From NCBI RefSeq assembly GCF_008764295.1, contig NZ_VTQX01000001.1, forward strand, positions 62,001-126,000: DNA of 64,000 nt, written 5' to 3'. The position numbers were made by a program, and so were the translations under genes. This document shows, one piece after another, positions 61,739-64,000 of this stretch. The notes beneath the pieces were generated by a model that saw only the letters and a list, made by a program, of their open reading frames with translations, was not told the origin of the DNA and did not search any database. This stretch comes from Bacillus methanolicus (lineage in GTDB: Bacteria > Bacillota > Bacilli > Bacillales > Cytobacillaceae). Position 1 is the stretch's first letter. The number at the start of each line of letters is the position of its first letter.

Positions 61739-62467
61739 TTAATTGCCTCCTTTATCAGATTTAACCGGCTCAATATTTCTAATTCTGATCGGGTCTTCAT
61801 ACGCTGGGATCGTAATTTTTAATTGAGGCTCCAATACTGTCATCTTCAAATTGTCAATAAAGAATTCCTCTGACGCGTTGGAAGCAAGCATACGATTATA
61901 TAAATTTCTAGCCGTCTTCATATCTTCCGTTATCACCAAAATCTCCACCGGGTAATTCCTAAGCGAGCGCCCATTAATTTTCGTTTCCCCTGCAATTTCC
62001 CTGATTACAGTCGTATTAATGACTCGCTGCCCACCAATTGAAACATGCTTAGCTCCATACATATTAATCTCATTTAATAAACGCCTTAATAATTCTGGCG
62101 AGAGCACTTGCTGCCCTTGATCGAAAATTAGGGCATTGTCGATCAGATCAAGTTCAATTTTCACACCAGGTCCGGAGACATCTGTTAAACCGGCTTCTTC
62201 TTTTAACTCCTCCAACGTACTTCGCAAAGTTTGTTCCTGCCCTTGTGTTCTTTCCGTCTCATAGTTAGCAAGTTTTTCTTCGTTTGAGCGAATTTCTTTT
62301 ATAAGCCTGGACTGCAATTCCATTTCTTTCTGTAAGTCTTCCCTCAATTCCCACGTGTCACGGGTGTCTCTGACAACTGGTTTTTTAACCGATTGGAATT
62401 GAATAGCAAGCATGAATCCAATAATGATTGTAATCACCGTAAAACTAATCATTTTATTTTTGCCCAC
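61739..62467 (-). CDS. ylxX: DUF881 family protein (YlxX-like)
   Basis: This DUF881 protein has an N-terminal membrane anchor (VGKNKMISFTVITIIIGFMLAIQF), a coiled coil (about 35-80) and an extracytoplasmic domain with GPGVKIELDL and GAKHVSIGGQRVINTTVIREI. I use the GTG at 62467 behind GGGTGA, giving 242 residues; the open frame extends 19 codons further, overlapping the gene before. Role unknown; likely linked to the divisome by location. Confidence 0.88.
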   Translation of the reverse strand: MGKNKMISFTVITIIIGFMLAIQFQSVKKPVVRDTRDTWELREDLQKEMELQSRLIKEIRSNEEKLANYETERTQGQEQTLRSTLEELKEEAGLTDVSGPGVKIELDLIDNALIFDQGQQVLSPELLRRLLNEINMYGAKHVSIGGQRVINTTVIREIAGETKINGRSLRNYPVEILVITEDMKTARNLYNRMLASNASEEFFIDNLKMTVLEPQLKITIPAYEDPIRIRNIEPVKSDKGGN

Positions 62468-62513
62468 CGAATCACCCAACTTTCTATTTATGTGGACAAC
62501 ATTTCCTATTTTA

Positions 62514-63215
62514 TTACGAACCAAGGATCGGTTCTAGTATAATCTCCTGATTAACCTCTAACTTGAATTCAACGTTTTCACTGACAAGGCGATCCTTAAC
62601 CCCTCCCGTTATATTTAATGCCGACGATAAAACCTCAGGTTCTCCAATTGCAGTGATCACAAACGGAGCTGGGTGAGGATTCCCATCAACCTCTATAACA
62701 GGACCGTTGCAAACAATATAAGAGTTGTGAGTAAGTCTTTGTCCGTTTATTGCTACAGCCGTTGCACCTGAAACATATAATTCATTGACAACGTTAAAGA
62801 CATGATGCTCATGAACAAGATAATTGTTAATATTATCATCATTCGGGTTATATTGTCCGTCAGCTAATGTGACCGTTACCCCTTCCCCTTTTACACGGAC
62901 CTTGCCGAGAAACATTCTATATTTTTCAGCGTCTTCCGCAAGATTGAAAAAAACTTGTTCCTCTTGCGCCAACAATTCCTCGATCTCGAGTACCTTTTCC
63001 TGCTTTTCAATTAGTTCCTGCTGCAATTCGCGATTTTTTTCTTCTTGTTCAATCAATTGATTACGCAGTTCAATATCCCGCTCCCATTGACTATTCGTCA
63101 TTGTCATATCAGTATCATTTTTATCGGTTAAATGATATGAAAATGCCATTATAAAACCTAAGACAAGACTGACTAATGAGAGAATGACATGTTTACCCTT
63201 CACTTTCAGCTTCAT
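62514..63215 (-). CDS. ylxW: DUF881 family protein (YlxW-like)
   Basis: This is the second DUF881 protein, a paralogue of its neighbour. It has an N-terminal anchor (HVILSLVSLVLGFIMAFSYHL), a coiled coil rich in E/Q (about 45-85), and the domain with VRVKGEGVTVTLADGQ and GATAVAINGQRLTHNS. The start is uncertain: ATG at 63215 is chosen, but GTG at 63203 aligns better with B. subtilis YlxW and overlaps divIB by fewer bases; neither has a strong SD. Probably coupled to divIB. Confidence 0.87.
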   Translation of the reverse strand: MKLKVKGKHVILSLVSLVLGFIMAFSYHLTDKNDTDMTMTNSQWERDIELRNQLIEQEEKNRELQQELIEKQEKVLEIEELLAQEEQVFFNLAEDAEKYRMFLGKVRVKGEGVTVTLADGQYNPNDDNINNYLVHEHHVFNVVNELYVSGATAVAINGQRLTHNSYIVCNGPVIEVDGNPHPAPFVITAIGEPEVLSSALNITGGVKDRLVSENVEFKLEVNQEIILEPILGS

Positions 63216-63978
63216 TCTCTTCTTCAGCCCCTTCCCATTCATACGCTCTAAAAAATGATCCGACTTCTAAATCAATTACACCTTTGATTGTTGGATCTAA
63301 CTGGCTAACAATAGATGGGTAATGGGCCATTTTTTCTGAGAAACTCCTTATCGATGCACTAACTTCAAATCCATCATTCATGAATAATCTAATATGATAT
63401 TGATCCGTATCCTTCGGATCATGATGAATTTCTGAAATGGAATTAAGCACCTCAGCCGGGATTTGATTTAATTCTTCGATCATAGCCTCCATTACATTTC
63501 CCTCTGAGAAAAATTGCAGGACGGGAGAATTAACGGGGATTACATCAGTCCGTTCTTCGAGAATATCACCATTTTCTAAAATGGGTAAAAAAAGACCCTC
63601 TTTCATAATATAAGCAATCCGTTTCCATTCTTTAATTTCGATAGCAATATTATTTGGAAACTCCACTTCTATTTTTGCCGATTTTATCTCAGTAAGTTCT
63701 TCCAGCTTTTGCTCTATCTCGTTTTTATTAATTTTCCAGACGTTCGTATTTTTAGTCAATTCACTCACAGCGATAATTTCATCTTCTTGATAAACCTCGT
63801 TACCATTTATCATAATTTTGTTCACATGACTTAACGGTGATTGGAAATAAACTACACAACTTATCAGCAAAAAAAACAGAAACAAGAGAAAAATAAGGCG
63901 TTTATTTGCCTTTCTCCGCCTTTGTTGTTTAAGCTTAGGAACGCGATCTTCTAGTGAAACGATCTTCCCCTTTTCCAA
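63193..63978 (-). CDS. divIB: Cell division protein DivIB (FtsQ)
   Basis: DivIB joins FtsL and DivIC in the divisome subcomplex that activates septal wall synthesis. The protein has a basic cytoplasmic N-terminus (VPKLKQQRRRKANKR), one transmembrane helix (LIFLLFLFFLLISCVVYF), a POTRA domain (SHVNKIMINGNEVYQEDEII) and a beta domain with RLFMNDGFEVSASI. The SD GAGGTGA best fits the TTG at 63978; a GTG nine bases earlier lies inside this SD. Acidic C-terminal tail. Rest of the wall cluster (murB, murG in B. subtilis) is off window. Confidence 0.93.
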   Translation of the reverse strand: MEKGKIVSLEDRVPKLKQQRRRKANKRLIFLLFLFFLLISCVVYFQSPLSHVNKIMINGNEVYQEDEIIAVSELTKNTNVWKINKNEIEQKLEELTEIKSAKIEVEFPNNIAIEIKEWKRIAYIMKEGLFLPILENGDILEERTDVIPVNSPVLQFFSEGNVMEAMIEELNQIPAEVLNSISEIHHDPKDTDQYHIRLFMNDGFEVSASIRSFSEKMAHYPSIVSQLDPTIKGVIDLEVGSFFRAYEWEGAEEENEAESEG

Positions 63979-64000
63979 TCTATTCACCTCAATTTTACTT

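Overview
The window is a stretch of chromosome from an AT-rich, endospore-forming Firmicute of the family Bacillaceae (Bacillus sensu lato). The evidence is the sporulation set (spoVM, spoIIGA-sigE-sigG), the RNA-based controls (a T-box before ileS, three PyrR attenuators), FapR control of lipid synthesis, and a gene order almost identical to the smc-to-divIB part of the Bacillus subtilis map. Nearly all genes lie on the minus strand. Only rpmB, rqcH, a small membrane-protein gene and a decayed gene remnant lie on the plus strand. I see no prophage, insertion sequence, CRISPR array, tRNA or rRNA.

Layout, left to right (most operons therefore read right to left). 1-11.6 kb: smc (cut by the window edge), rnc, acpP, the fatty-acid and phospholipid operon fapR-plsX-fabD-fabG, recG, fakA and an Asp23-family gene. 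12.0-12.6 kb: rpmB (plus) converging with the 26-codon spoVM. 12.7-25.4 kb: a long housekeeping run read as coaBC, priA, def, fmt, rsmB, rlmN, prpC, prkC, rsgA, rpe, thiN. 25.7-30.6 kb: rpoZ, gmk, remA, a YicC-family gene, and a calcium-type P-ATPase. 30.6-33.6 kb: a degenerate gene, rqcH and a small two-helix membrane protein, where B. subtilis carries its cysH sulfate operon. 33.7-45.9 kb: the complete pyrimidine operon pyrR-pyrP-pyrB-pyrC-carA-carB-pyrK-pyrD-pyrF-pyrE, with a strong promoter and three attenuators.

45.9-55.2 kb: rluD, lspA, ylyA, ileS with its T-box, divIVA, and the ylmC-pgeF-ylmE-sepF-ylmG-ylmH cell-division-associated cluster. 55.6-58.4 kb: the sporulation sigma locus spoIIGA-sigE-sigG. 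58.6-64 kb: ftsZ, ftsA, sbp, two DUF881 genes and divIB, the downstream end of the division and cell-wall cluster.

The genes are tightly packed. Many neighbours overlap by four bases (ATGA or GTGA), which suggests translational coupling in the fab and pyr operons and at rlmN-prpC. Regulation is unusually readable: a FapR operator just downstream of the fapR -10 box, a 22-bp-spacer promoter of the Spo0A type before spoIIGA, a short-spacer SigF-like promoter and a possible SD-masking hairpin before sigG, and sigma-A- and sigma-H-like promoters before ftsA. I did not find a clearly new multi-gene system. The most promising oddities are small: structured RNA elements before lspA and pyrP and at the end of prkC, a gene remnant and an orphan membrane protein around rqcH, and a DksA-like protein without its zinc-finger cysteine pairs.
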